Assembly: GCA_934643825.1 (NCBI GenBank)
Contig: CAKUCW010000009.1
Location: 1-64,000 of the forward strand
Length of the DNA stretch: 64,000 nt
Reading direction: 5' to 3'
Source: an uncultured Clostridia bacterium
GTDB taxonomy: Bacteria > Bacillota > Clostridia > Christensenellales > Aristaeellaceae
Shown: positions 34,237-43,146 of the stretch, piece after piece
Layout of the letters: every line of letters begins with the position of its first letter
Numbering within the stretch: the stretch's first letter is position 1
Made by a program: the position numbers and the translations under genes
The notes under the pieces: generated by a model
Database searches by the model: none
What the model was told of the DNA's origin: nothing
Seen by the model: the letters and a program-made list of their open reading frames with translations, nothing else

Positions 34237-35709
34237 TTGCCGACGATGACGCAGGCGGGCTACACGCCGCCGCAGAATGCGCCTAAGCGACAGCCGCCCA
34301 AAGCGCATCCCTCCAAGAAACCGAAAAAACGAAAGAAAAAGGGCGGAATCGGCACGGCAGGTGTCGTATCGCTCATCATATTCTTAATCGCCGTCCTGAT
34401 CGGATCGGCAACGCTGTTTCTCTATGCCAAGACCGAGCCTTATGGCGATACCTTTCTGCCGGGGACATCGGTTTCCGGTTATCAGCTGGGCGGTCTGACG
34501 GCGCAGGATGGCGCACAGGCGCTTGAAAGATTGACGCAGAGCAGCATCGATGCCTGGCAATGTGAGTTGACCTACGGCGGGCAGACGTATACGCTGACCG
34601 CGCAGGATATATCGCTGAGCGTGGATACGGCGGCGACGCTGGATCCGCTCTGGCAGCTGGGGCGCAGCGGAAATATGCTGACGCGCTACCTGCAAATGCT
34701 CAGCTTACAGGCGGAACCGCAGGCTTCGCTTCCCGTTTTGACGTATGACATGGATGCGGTCGATGTGCTGCTGGAGCAGATCAAGGCGTCGATTGACAGT
34801 GATCCTGTCGATGCGACGGTCGAGTTTCTGCCGGGCAACAGTGTTCCTTTCTGCTTTACGGATGAACAGGAGGGAAAGCGGCTGTCCACCGACGCGCTGC
34901 GTGAGCGCATTGAAGCGTCGATCATCAGTCTGACGCCGATAACGGAAGCGCTCGAACCGGAAGCGGTCAAGCCGAATGTCTATCGGGCAGAGCTGGAAGG
35001 CGCGATTGTGCTTCGCTCGCGCATTGTCGTTCCGCTTTCCGGAAGCGAGGCGGCGCAGGCAAATGCAGCGCTGGCTGCGTCTGCATGGAACGGACTGCGC
35101 ATAGACGCGGGCGAGGAGCTTTCGTTCAACCAGACCGTCGGTCTGCGGACGAGCGAGGCGGGGTATCAGGCGGCGGAGGAACCGGCTTATGGACAGAATG
35201 TGTCCGGCGTAGGCGGCGGCGTCTGTCAGGTGGCGACGGCGCTGTATCGGCTGGCGCTGCTGGGCGGAATGGACATCAGCGAAAGAAATGCCGCGGTGTA
35301 CCCGGTTGATTACTGTGATATCGGGCAGGAAGCTGCCGTTTCCGACCAGGGGTTGGATCTCAAAATCGTCAATTCGACGGACAGACCGATGTTCCTGACG
35401 GCACGCGTTTATGCGGAAAATGACGGACAGACGATGGAGCTGCAGCTCATCGGGCTTGAACTGGATGAAAGCTATACGCTTGCCAGCGAAACGGAAACCA
35501 TAGATCCGCCGGAGGAGCCGATTTATGTACGCGACAGCGAAGGACGCTACGCGACATACAGCGATGAATGGATTCCTGTCGGCGAACCGTTGCCCGGATA
35601 TCGGGTGACCGTCCGCTTAATCAGCGAAACGGATGAAAAAATCGTATCTCAGGATGAATACGACGCGATACCGCAGATTATCTATGTGGGCGCGTCGCAG
35701 CGTCCGTAA
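34237..35709 (+). CDS. VanW family membrane-anchored cell-wall protein
   Basis: The protein has a lysine/proline-rich cytoplasmic N-terminus, one membrane helix (TAGVVSLIIFLIAVLIGSAT, ~45-65) and an extracellular region. That region contains a peptidoglycan-binding-4 (YoaR-like) domain (~90-250) and a VanW domain (~255-390, with AFNQT-like SFNQTVG and GVGGGVCQVATALYRLAL). VanW occurs in some vancomycin-resistance clusters but its biochemical role is unknown. The tail (~400-490) resembles a G5-like beta domain. TTG 34237 lies six bases after GCGAGGTG and is my preferred start (490 residues); ATG 34213 and ATG 34246 are alternatives. Confidence 0.85.
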   Translation: MPTMTQAGYTPPQNAPKRQPPKAHPSKKPKKRKKKGGIGTAGVVSLIIFLIAVLIGSATLFLYAKTEPYGDTFLPGTSVSGYQLGGLTAQDGAQALERLTQSSIDAWQCELTYGGQTYTLTAQDISLSVDTAATLDPLWQLGRSGNMLTRYLQMLSLQAEPQASLPVLTYDMDAVDVLLEQIKASIDSDPVDATVEFLPGNSVPFCFTDEQEGKRLSTDALRERIEASIISLTPITEALEPEAVKPNVYRAELEGAIVLRSRIVVPLSGSEAAQANAALAASAWNGLRIDAGEELSFNQTVGLRTSEAGYQAAEEPAYGQNVSGVGGGVCQVATALYRLALLGGMDISERNAAVYPVDYCDIGQEAAVSDQGLDLKIVNSTDRPMFLTARVYAENDGQTMELQLIGLELDESYTLASETETIDPPEEPIYVRDSEGRYATYSDEWIPVGEPLPGYRVTVRLISETDEKIVSQDEYDAIPQIIYVGASQRP

Positions 35710-35744
35710 TCAGGATAAAAGCAACAACGAAGGAGGATATTCAG

Positions 35745-36125
35745 ATGGAAAAGGTTTGTTTTAAGACGCAGAAAGGCCCGGCGGCGGTCGGTCCGTATTC
35801 GACGGCAACGATTTACGGCGGTGCGATTTACATGAGCGGCATGATCGGCGTCAATCCCGCGACGGGAAAAGCGCCCGAGGGAACGCTTGCGCAGGCACAG
35901 CAGGTTTTTGAAAACATCAAGACCGTGCTGGGCGAGCTGGGCGCGGACATGGGCGACGTGCTGAAGACGACGGTCTATTTGACCAACATCGCGGAGTTCG
36001 GCGAGGTCAACAAGCTGTACGCGGAAGCGTTCGGCCCGGAGTATCCGGCACGCACCTGCGTGGAAGTTTCCGCACTGCCGATGGGGCTTTCCATTGAAGT
36101 GGAATGCATCGCACGCGCAAAGTAA
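35745..36125 (+). CDS. ridA: RidA family enamine/imine deaminase
   Basis: The 126-residue protein is a full-length RidA, a trimer that hydrolyses reactive 2-aminoacrylate and related imines released by PLP enzymes. Family blocks are present: GPYSTATIYGG near the start, SGMIGVNPATGK (~32), QVFENIKTVL (~55), KTTVYLTNI (~75) and the Arg-containing PARTCVEVSALPMG (~103), whose Arg binds the substrate carboxylate. AAGGAGGATATTCAG precedes the start. Apparently monocistronic. Confidence 0.95.
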   Translation: MEKVCFKTQKGPAAVGPYSTATIYGGAIYMSGMIGVNPATGKAPEGTLAQAQQVFENIKTVLGELGADMGDVLKTTVYLTNIAEFGEVNKLYAEAFGPEYPARTCVEVSALPMGLSIEVECIARAK

Positions 36126-36132
36126 AGGATGA

Positions 36133-36172
36133 CGCCCGAAGGATGCAGACCGTCGGTCTGTGTCTTTCGGGT
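36133..36172 (+). terminator. Hairpin after ridA
   Basis: CCCGAA(A/G)GA...CAGACC pairs with GGTCTG...TTTCGGG around GTC, an extended stem with a few mismatches. Only a weak T-rich tail (GTATTCATT) follows, so termination efficiency is uncertain. Confidence 0.55.
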
Positions 36173-36219
36173 GTATTCATTATGAAGAAGAGTAGACAGA
36201 TGACAAGGAGGAATTGACC

Positions 36220-38187
36220 GTGCGGGAACCCTTTTCTGCGCAGGAGATCCGATATTTGAAGCTTTTACGCAAGCAGTATAGAACGATTCAGGAAGCATCC
36301 GCCGAGGTCGCCCATCTGCGTGCGGTTCTGCGCCTGCCGAAAGGCACGGAGCATTTCCTCTCGGATCTGCACGGTGAGCATGCCGCTTTTTTGCATATCC
36401 TGCATAACGCCAGCGGCGTCATCAAGCGCAAGATCAATGATCTGTATGGCGACCTGCTTTCGAGTCATGAGCGGGATATGCTCTCCACACTCATTTATTA
36501 TCCGGATGAAAAGCTGGCGCTGCTCAAAAAGCAGGGGATTGTCAACGAGGAATGGTATCGGCTGACCATCTATCGGCTGCTCGAGGTCTGCCGTGTTTGT
36601 TCGGTGAAATATACGCGCAAGCGGGTGCGCGATGCGATGCCCAGAGGCATGGGTTCGCTGATGGAAGAGATGCTGCTGAGCGACAATACGCCGGACAAGG
36701 AAGGGTATTATCGCGAGGTGATGCAGTCCATCCTGGAAACGGGGCAGTCTGACGCGCTGATTATTGCGCTCAGCGGCGTCATTCAGACGCTCGCCATCGA
36801 CAGGCTGCACATCATCGGCGATGTGTTTGATCGAGGCCCGCGTGCCGATTTGATCATGGATGCGCTGGAAAACTATCATCAGGTCGATGTGCAGTGGGGC
36901 AACCATGACATCGCGTGGATGGGCGCGGCGGCGCTTTCGGAGGCTTGCATCGCGCAGGTTATCGTAACATCGGTCAAATACGGCAATCTGGAAACGCTGG
37001 AAGTCGGCTACGGCATTTCCCTGCGCCCGCTGGCGACGCTGGCGGCGGCATGCTATGGTGATGATCCGTGCGAGGCGTTCCTGCCGCGGGACAATGGCGA
37101 GGAACTGCATGAGGACGAGATGGAGCTGGCTCGCATGCACAAAGCCGCCGCGATTTTGCAGTTCAAGCTCGAAGGACAGCTGCTCAGCCGCCATCCCGAA
37201 TACGGCATGAACAACCGCCGGCTGCTTGATCGCATCGACTTTGAAAAAAAGACCGTCGAGATCGACGGTCAGGAATATGCGCTTCGCAGCTGCCATTTCC
37301 CGACGATCGATCCCGACGATCCCTATGCGCTGACGCCGCTTGAAAAGGAAGTCATGGAGCGCATGGCGCTGGAGTTTGCCCATTCCGAAAAGCTTCAGCG
37401 GCATGTGCAGTTCCTTTACAGTGCGGGCGGCATGTATCTGCGCTGCAACGGAAACCTGCTCTATCATGGCTGCATTCCGATGAACAAGGATGGCACGTTT
37501 GCCGTTGTGCCTGTCCATGAAGGGGAAGAACTGCGCGGACGCGAAGCGATTGATGCAGCCGATGTCAAGGCGCGTCAGGGCTATTTCTCAACGCTGGGCA
37601 CGAGCGAACGACAGGATGGTCAGGATTTCCTCTGGTATTTGGGAAGCGGTCCGAATTCGCCGCTCTTTGGCAAGGATAAGATGGCGACGTTTGAACGCTA
37701 TTTTGTCACGGACAAAGAGGCGCATGTTGAAAACAAAAACGCCTATTACGATTTTCAGGATGACGAGCAGACCGCCCTGCGGATTCTGCGTGGATTTGGC
37801 TTGAATGACTCGGGCTTCATCATCAACGGACATGTGCCGGTGAAGCTCGGTCAGGGAGAAAGCCCGATCAAGGCGGGCGGCAGACTGCTGGTCATCGACG
37901 GCGGGCTTTCCCGTGCCTATCAGCCCGTGACGGGAATCGCGGGATATACCCTCATCTTTACGTCGCACGAGCTGAGCCTTGTCGCGCATCAGCCGTTTGA
38001 ATCGACGGCGACGGCGATTGCCGCCGAGCAGGATATCCATTCCGTGCAGACGCTGGTGAAGCAGATGCCGCGCCGCCTGCTCATCGACGATACGGATGAA
38101 GGCGAGGATTTGAGATGCCGGATCGATGACCTGATGCGGCTGATTACGGCTTACCGCAAGGGCGTCATCAAAGAAGCACGCGGCTGA
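36220..38187 (+). CDS. fbp: Fructose-1,6-bisphosphatase class III
   Basis: This gluconeogenic enzyme dephosphorylates fructose-1,6-bisphosphate. At 655 residues it has the large class III form of Firmicutes, built on a metallophosphoesterase core: FLSDLHGEH (~45), IIGDVFDRGPRADLI (~203), WGNHDIAWMG (~228), later INGHVPVK (~537). The start is GTG 36220, eight bases after AAGGAGG; TTG 36214 is only two bases from that site. Its last 20 bases overlap, tail to tail, the 3' end of a Spo0E-like gene on the other strand. Confidence 0.95.
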   Translation: MREPFSAQEIRYLKLLRKQYRTIQEASAEVAHLRAVLRLPKGTEHFLSDLHGEHAAFLHILHNASGVIKRKINDLYGDLLSSHERDMLSTLIYYPDEKLALLKKQGIVNEEWYRLTIYRLLEVCRVCSVKYTRKRVRDAMPRGMGSLMEEMLLSDNTPDKEGYYREVMQSILETGQSDALIIALSGVIQTLAIDRLHIIGDVFDRGPRADLIMDALENYHQVDVQWGNHDIAWMGAAALSEACIAQVIVTSVKYGNLETLEVGYGISLRPLATLAAACYGDDPCEAFLPRDNGEELHEDEMELARMHKAAAILQFKLEGQLLSRHPEYGMNNRRLLDRIDFEKKTVEIDGQEYALRSCHFPTIDPDDPYALTPLEKEVMERMALEFAHSEKLQRHVQFLYSAGGMYLRCNGNLLYHGCIPMNKDGTFAVVPVHEGEELRGREAIDAADVKARQGYFSTLGTSERQDGQDFLWYLGSGPNSPLFGKDKMATFERYFVTDKEAHVENKNAYYDFQDDEQTALRILRGFGLNDSGFIINGHVPVKLGQGESPIKAGGRLLVIDGGLSRAYQPVTGIAGYTLIFTSHELSLVAHQPFESTATAIAAEQDIHSVQTLVKQMPRRLLIDDTDEGEDLRCRIDDLMRLITAYRKGVIKEARG

Positions 38188-38374
38188 CGCGCCGACGCAT
38201 GCCGCGCATGTTCGCCCGGGTAAAACGCGCACAGCGCATGCGTTGAGCGTGAACAATCATCCTGTCCAGATTCTGGCTCATGATGAGAAGCGACGAACTG
38301 TGAACGGTATCAAACAGATAGGCGTTCTCCAGCTGCTGACGGCAGAGTGAAATGCTGCTGAGCGATGTAATCAT
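38168..38374 (-). CDS. Spo0E-like aspartyl-phosphate phosphatase
   Basis: The 68-residue protein fits the Spo0E family: an N-terminal helix (ISLCRQQLENAY) and the signature helix with MSQNLDRMIVHAQ (usually SQxLDxLI). Spo0E proteins dephosphorylate Spo0A~P and so hold back sporulation. AAAGGAG lies before ATG 38374. The C-terminal ~25 residues are strongly basic (many Arg) and run antisense into the fbp 3' end, an extension beyond the usual helix pair. It is too short and oddly placed to be certain, but motif plus ribosome site are good. Confidence 0.7.
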   Translation of the reverse strand: MITSLSSISLCRQQLENAYLFDTVHSSSLLIMSQNLDRMIVHAQRMRCARFTRANMRGMRRRVSRVLL

Positions 38375-38530
38375 ATGAAACTCCTTTCCTGATCGAAGGA
38401 TACATGTATGATAACAGATGGCAGGCGGCAAAACAACAGAAACGGCTGTCGAATGTCGTCGAACGGATGGAGAATATCGGATGGCATTCGTTTTAATCAG
38501 GAAGGTCAATGGGAAGAGGGTGTTCTCGAA

Positions 38531-39214
38531 ATGGAATGCACGATGATGCGCAGCGGTGAATGCCCGCAGGTGATTGCGGGGCGTCAGCCGACGCTGATTG
38601 TCTTTGATTTGGATGGAACCATATCCGACAGCCGCGAGCTGGGGCGGGAGACCTATAAGCGCGTCTTTGAGCTGATGGGCTTCGGCAGGATATCCGATGA
38701 GCTGGCGGACAGTTTTAACGGGCCGGATGCGGACGAAGTCTGCCGTGTGATGGGCATCGGCGCGGATCGACGCGCAGAATACGACGAGCTGATCGATCAG
38801 GTCGAGGGCGAACTGACGCATACGCTCGGGCGTATGTTTCCCGGAACGGAACGCATGCTGGATGCGCTCTGTCCGCACGCAACGCTGGCGATTTTAACCA
38901 ACGGCACGCAGAGCTACTGCGAAGCGTGCATGGATGCGTTCGGCATATCGTCCTGCATTGCGCTGCACAGCGGCTTTGTCAGCGGCGTGAGCAAGGCGGA
39001 GCGCATTTTGCAATGGAAAAAGGAGCTGGGCGCGGTGCGGGTGATCTGCATCGGCGACCGCATGACGGATATCCAGAATGCGAGAAAAGCAGAGGCTTAT
39101 GCCATCGGCGTGACCTATGGCATGGGCAGCCGGGAGGAATTGGAGGGGGCGGACGCCCTGTGCGACAGCCCGGAGGAGGTTGCGCAGGTCTGCCTCAAGT
39201 GGATCGGGCGATAA
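38531..39214 (+). CDS. HAD-superfamily phosphatase (phosphoglycolate phosphatase-like)
   Basis: The ~227-residue protein has the four HAD motifs: I VFDLDGTISDS (~22), II LAILTNGT (~120), III Lys in SKAERILQWKK (~160) and IV CIGDRMTDIQNARKA (~177). The helical cap between motifs I and II places it with class I phosphoglycolate phosphatase/beta-phosphoglucomutase-like enzymes; the substrate is not readable. Start choice is uncertain: ATG 38531 is placed about ten bases after AGAGGG, while the frame runs upstream to 38408 and ATG 38543 is also possible. Confidence 0.85.
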   Translation: MECTMMRSGECPQVIAGRQPTLIVFDLDGTISDSRELGRETYKRVFELMGFGRISDELADSFNGPDADEVCRVMGIGADRRAEYDELIDQVEGELTHTLGRMFPGTERMLDALCPHATLAILTNGTQSYCEACMDAFGISSCIALHSGFVSGVSKAERILQWKKELGAVRVICIGDRMTDIQNARKAEAYAIGVTYGMGSREELEGADALCDSPEEVAQVCLKWIGR

Positions 39215-39221
39215 TGCGCAG

Positions 39222-39250
39222 TTGCTTTTTTGCCCGCATCGCGGTACAAT
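39222..39250 (+). promoter_or_regulatory. Promoter of the ACT/PFL gene pair
   Basis: TTGCTT (39222-39227), 17 bases, then TACAAT (39245-39250), 55 bases before ATG 39306. Confidence 0.7.
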
Positions 39251-39305
39251 AGAAAAAGCATTTTGCCCGTTGAGGCATACGAAGAGATGAAGAGGAGGAA
39301 TCCCC

Positions 39306-39581
39306 ATGGATCAGATGAATAAGGCGGTTGTTACCGTCGTTGGAAAAGATACGATTGGCATCATCGCTCAGGTGAGCGCGGTGCTTGCCCGTCAGGAAGT
39401 CAATATTCTGGATATCTCTCAGACGGTTCTTTCCGGCATGTTCAATATGATGATGATCGTGGATATCTCTCTGAGCCGCTTTGAAGCGATTGAGGAAGAG
39501 CTGGCGAAGCTCGCCGAGGAAAAGGGGCTTCAGATTCGCATCCAGCGCAGTGAAATCTTCGACGCGATGCATCGCATCTGA
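39306..39581 (+). CDS. ACT domain protein (UPF0237)
   Basis: The 91-residue protein is a single ACT domain ([36 protein letters not shown]), the UPF0237 type. ACT domains bind amino acids. It is almost always found just upstream of a UPF0210/PFL-family gene, as here with a 13-base gap, so the two probably form one complex or pathway. The function has not been established to my knowledge. GAGGAGG precedes the start. Confidence 0.93.
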   Translation: MDQMNKAVVTVVGKDTIGIIAQVSAVLARQEVNILDISQTVLSGMFNMMMIVDISLSRFEAIEEELAKLAEEKGLQIRIQRSEIFDAMHRI

Positions 39582-39594
39582 TGGAGGAAATGAC

Positions 39595-40950
39595 ATGATC
39601 AACACGTCGGAAGTTTTGCAGACAGTGCGCATGATTACCGAGGAAAAGCTCGATATCCGCACCATTACGATGGGCATTTCCCTGTATTCCTGTGCGCATC
39701 CCGATAAAAAGCAGCTCTATCAGAATGTATACGACCGCATCACCATGCAGGCGAAGGATCTGGTCAAAACCGGCGAAGCGCTCGAGCGTGAATTCGGCAT
39801 TCCGATCGTCAATAAGCGCATCTCCGTGACCCCGGCGAGCCTGGTTGCCGCCGCATGCGGCGACCCGATCGTTGTGGCGCGTGCGATGGATGCCGCTGCG
39901 AAGGAAACGGGCGTTAACTACATCGGCGGCTACACGGCGCTGGTGCAGAAGGGCATGACGGCGTCGGATCGGGCGCTCATCGCGTCGCTTCCGGAAGCGC
40001 TTTCCACGACGGAACGCGTCTGCTCCTCGGTCAATGTCGCGTCTACGCGTGCGGGCATCGACATGGATGCCGTGCGCCTTTGCGGACAGGCTGTCAAGGA
40101 TATTGCGGCGGCGACGGCGGACAGCGACGCTTCCGGCTGCATGAAGCTGGTTGTGTTCGCCAACGCGGTGGAGGATAACCCCTTCATGGCGGGTGCGTTC
40201 CATGGACCCGGAGAGGGCGATTGCTGCATCAATGTCGGCATTTCCGGACCGGGCGTCGTCAAGCGTGCGCTCGAAAAGGAAGCGAAGGGTCAGCCGTTCG
40301 ACGTTGTCGCCGAAACGATCAAGCGTACGGCGTTCAAGATCACACGCGTCGGTCAGCTGATTGCGCAGGAAGCTTCCGCAAGGCTGAACGTGCCGTTTGG
40401 CATCGTGGATTTGTCGCTCGCGCCGACCCCGGCGATGGGCGATTCCGTTGCGCATATTCTGGAAGAAATGGGGCTTGAGGTCTGCGGCTGCCACGGAACG
40501 ACGGCGGCGCTGGCGCTGCTCAACGACGCGGTGAAGAAGGGCGGCGTCATGGCGTCCAGCCATGTCGGCGGCTTGTCCGGCGCGTTTATTCCGGTCAGCG
40601 AGGATATCGGCATGATCAACGCGGCGGCGTGCGGCGCACTGAGCCTTGAAAAGCTGGAAGCGATGACCTGTGTCTGCTCGGTGGGTCTGGATATGATCGC
40701 CGTGCCGGGCGATACATCCGCTTCGACGATTGCCGCGATCATCGCGGACGAGGCGGCGATTGGCATGGTCAACAGCAAGACGACAGCCGTCCGCATCATT
40801 CCCGCGCCGGGCAAAACGGTCGGCGACGAAGTGGAGTTCGGCGGTCTGTTCGGACGCGCACCCATCATGCGCGTCAGCCCGTATTCGGCGGAAGAGTTTA
40901 TTGCCCGAGGCGGACGCATTCCCGCGCCGCTTCAGAGCCTGAAGAATTAA
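39595..40950 (+). CDS. PFL family protein (UPF0210)
   Basis: The 451-residue protein is the large partner of the ACT-domain gene. It matches UPF0210 (DUF711), a family whose fold resembles pyruvate formate-lyase although it lacks the usual glycyl-radical architecture. Conserved stretches include [14 protein letters not shown] (~24), [17 protein letters not shown] (~205-221), [17 protein letters not shown] (~305) and [13 protein letters not shown] (~360). GGAGG lies a few bases before ATG 39595. The catalytic role is unknown; recognition is of the family only. Confidence 0.92.
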   Translation: MINTSEVLQTVRMITEEKLDIRTITMGISLYSCAHPDKKQLYQNVYDRITMQAKDLVKTGEALEREFGIPIVNKRISVTPASLVAAACGDPIVVARAMDAAAKETGVNYIGGYTALVQKGMTASDRALIASLPEALSTTERVCSSVNVASTRAGIDMDAVRLCGQAVKDIAAATADSDASGCMKLVVFANAVEDNPFMAGAFHGPGEGDCCINVGISGPGVVKRALEKEAKGQPFDVVAETIKRTAFKITRVGQLIAQEASARLNVPFGIVDLSLAPTPAMGDSVAHILEEMGLEVCGCHGTTAALALLNDAVKKGGVMASSHVGGLSGAFIPVSEDIGMINAAACGALSLEKLEAMTCVCSVGLDMIAVPGDTSASTIAAIIADEAAIGMVNSKTTAVRIIPAPGKTVGDEVEFGGLFGRAPIMRVSPYSAEEFIARGGRIPAPLQSLKN

Positions 40951-40971
40951 AGAGTAGGAAGGTGTTTGAAC

Positions 40972-42780
40972 ATGGAAAAGGAATTGACTCGTGAGACAGT
41001 TGACCCGCGCTATACTTGGGATTTGACCCGTGTCTATCCGACGGATGAAGCATGGGAAGAGGCTTTTAAAGAGATCGGCGAGGAAGCCAAGGCGTTTGCC
41101 AAGCGTGCCGGCACGCTTTCTCAGGGCAAGGCAGTCGTTCTGGATGCGCTCAAGACGCTGGCGCGTGTGGACGAGAAGCTTTCCGGTCTTTGCTCCTATG
41201 CGATGATGCGCTCCAATGAGGATAGCGCGAACGCCAAGTATCAGGCGATGAACGACCGCGCCGGTACGCTGGCTGCCGAGGTCGGCGCGGCAAGCGCTTT
41301 CCTCGATCCGGAGCTGCTCGCGCTCAAGGGCGGCGAAATCGAAGCGATGATGGCGGATCCGGATTTTGCGGAGTTTGACCGCTATCTGGCGGGTGTTCTG
41401 CGCATGAAGGAGCATACCCTCAGCGCGGCGGAAGAAAAGCTGATGGCGATGGCGGCTGACACCTGCGAAGCTTCCGCGAACGCCTATCATATGCTTGCCT
41501 ATGCCGATATGGATCTGGGCAAGACCCGCGGCGAGAACGGCGAAAAGGTTCAGCTGACCGATGCGCGTCTGCTGACCCTGCTTTCCAGCAAGGATCGCGC
41601 CGTGCGCAAGGCGGCTTACACCAACATCATGAACGGCTACAACAAGTACGGCAACACCATTGCCGCGACGTATGCCGGCTGCGTGAAGGCGGATATCTTC
41701 AACAGCCGCGCCCATCACTTTGATTCCTGCCGTCAGGCGGCGATGTATCCCGACGAGATCGACGAGAGCGTGTACGACAGCCTGATCGATGCGGTTCACG
41801 GCGGCATCGGTACGCTCAACGAGTATCTGACCATCAAGAAAGAGCAGCTCGGTCTGCCTGTTCTGCACATGTATGACCTCTATGCGGATCAGGACAACGG
41901 ATTTGACATCAGCCTCGACGTCGAGGAAGCGTTCAAGACGTTCCTGGAGGCGGTTGCGCCGCTGGGCGAGGACTATGTGGAAGCGGCGAGCCATGCGCTT
42001 CCCGATCGCTGGATCGACGTGTATGAAACGAAGAACAAGCGCTCCGGCGCGTATTGCTGCGGCAGCGCGTACTGGACGACACCGTATGTGCTGCTGAACC
42101 ACAAGAACACCTATGACGGACTGTCCACGCTCTGCCACGAGATGGGTCATGCGATGCACAGCTACTACTCCAACAAGACGCAGCCGTACTTCAAATCGAA
42201 CTACACCATCTTTGTTGCGGAAGTGGCTTCGACCTGCAACGAGATCCTGCTCGCCGAGCATCTGCGCAAGAAGTATGAGGGCAACCGCAGCGCACAGATT
42301 GCGATTGTCGGCTCTTTGCTTCAGCATTTCCGCACGACCGTTTTCCGCCAGACGATGTTCGCCGAGTTTGAGCATAAGGCGCACCGCATGGCTGAGGAGG
42401 GCGAGAGCCTGACCCGCGACAACGTGAGCAAGATGTATTACGAGCTGAACAAGCTGTATTACGGCGGCGCGTGCAAGGTGGACAAGGAAGTCGCTTACGA
42501 ATGGATGCGCATTCCGCATTTCTACAGCTCCTTCTATGTTTACAAGTATGCGACGAGCTTCTGCGCGGCGGTTGCGCTGGCACGTGGCATTCTCGCGGGC
42601 GACCAGGAAAAGCTTGCCAACTATCGCCGTTTCCTGACCCTTGGCGGAAGCATGGCGCCGATCGAAGAGCTGAAGGTAGCGGGTGTGGATATGTCTACGC
42701 CGCAGCCGGTCTGCGACGCGCTGGATTACTTCGCGGAATTGGTCATGGAATACAAGACGCTGCTTGACGAAGAGGCGTGA
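40972..42780 (+). CDS. pepF: Oligoendopeptidase F (M3 family)
   Basis: This cytosolic zinc metallopeptidase cleaves peptides of roughly 7-17 residues. The 602-residue protein has the PepF start (RYTWDLTRVYPTDEAW), the zinc-binding HEMGHAMHSYY (~388-398) and the third ligand Glu in FVAEVASTCNE (~415). The C-terminal YYGGACKVDKEVAYEW and FYVYKYATSF blocks are typical. ATG 40972 lies nine bases after AGGAAGG, better than TTG 40966. The next small gene starts two bases after the stop. Confidence 0.95.
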   Translation: MEKELTRETVDPRYTWDLTRVYPTDEAWEEAFKEIGEEAKAFAKRAGTLSQGKAVVLDALKTLARVDEKLSGLCSYAMMRSNEDSANAKYQAMNDRAGTLAAEVGAASAFLDPELLALKGGEIEAMMADPDFAEFDRYLAGVLRMKEHTLSAAEEKLMAMAADTCEASANAYHMLAYADMDLGKTRGENGEKVQLTDARLLTLLSSKDRAVRKAAYTNIMNGYNKYGNTIAATYAGCVKADIFNSRAHHFDSCRQAAMYPDEIDESVYDSLIDAVHGGIGTLNEYLTIKKEQLGLPVLHMYDLYADQDNGFDISLDVEEAFKTFLEAVAPLGEDYVEAASHALPDRWIDVYETKNKRSGAYCCGSAYWTTPYVLLNHKNTYDGLSTLCHEMGHAMHSYYSNKTQPYFKSNYTIFVAEVASTCNEILLAEHLRKKYEGNRSAQIAIVGSLLQHFRTTVFRQTMFAEFEHKAHRMAEEGESLTRDNVSKMYYELNKLYYGGACKVDKEVAYEWMRIPHFYSSFYVYKYATSFCAAVALARGILAGDQEKLANYRRFLTLGGSMAPIEELKVAGVDMSTPQPVCDALDYFAELVMEYKTLLDEEA

Positions 42781-42782
42781 GC

Positions 42783-43124
42783 ATGGACAATATGATGCAG
42801 GGCTATGACGTGGATGCCGCCGTTTCCCAAATCGGGAAGGCGGTCAGCCGCGCAGCCCATGTTTCCCCGCAGGAAGCGCAGGCGTTTGTTCGCCGGGCAA
42901 TCGAAGCGGATCTGCGCTATATGCACGAAACCGGCGTTCTTGACGACGACGGGCTGATGGGCGAAGAGGAATATGACGACGACGATGCGTTTGAAACCCT
43001 GTTTGCCCGGCTGACGGACGGCGTGGAGGATGACGAGGAGATCGGGCGCATCGCGCAGATGCTGGACAGCTACATGGAAGCCCAGCAGGATTTCATGGAA
43101 GAAGGCGGACTGCTGGGCGACTGA
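42783..43124 (+). CDS. Small acidic protein of unknown function
   Basis: I do not recognise this 113-residue protein. It is strongly acidic, with a run of Asp/Glu (GEEEYDDDDAFE, ~62-73), and probably helical, with no membrane segment, signal peptide or cysteine motif. GAGG at the end of pepF is seven bases before ATG 42783, so it is co-transcribed with pepF. The following gene starts 22 bases later. Role unknown. Confidence 0.75.
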   Translation: MDNMMQGYDVDAAVSQIGKAVSRAAHVSPQEAQAFVRRAIEADLRYMHETGVLDDDGLMGEEEYDDDDAFETLFARLTDGVEDDEEIGRIAQMLDSYMEAQQDFMEEGGLLGD

Positions 43125-43146
43125 CGCCGCACCGGAGGAAAAGACG

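Noticed and set aside
38188..38878. 236-codon minus-strand frame covering the Spo0E-like gene
   Set aside because: Only the part after ATG 38374 has a ribosome site and family motif; the rest is antisense to the HAD gene.
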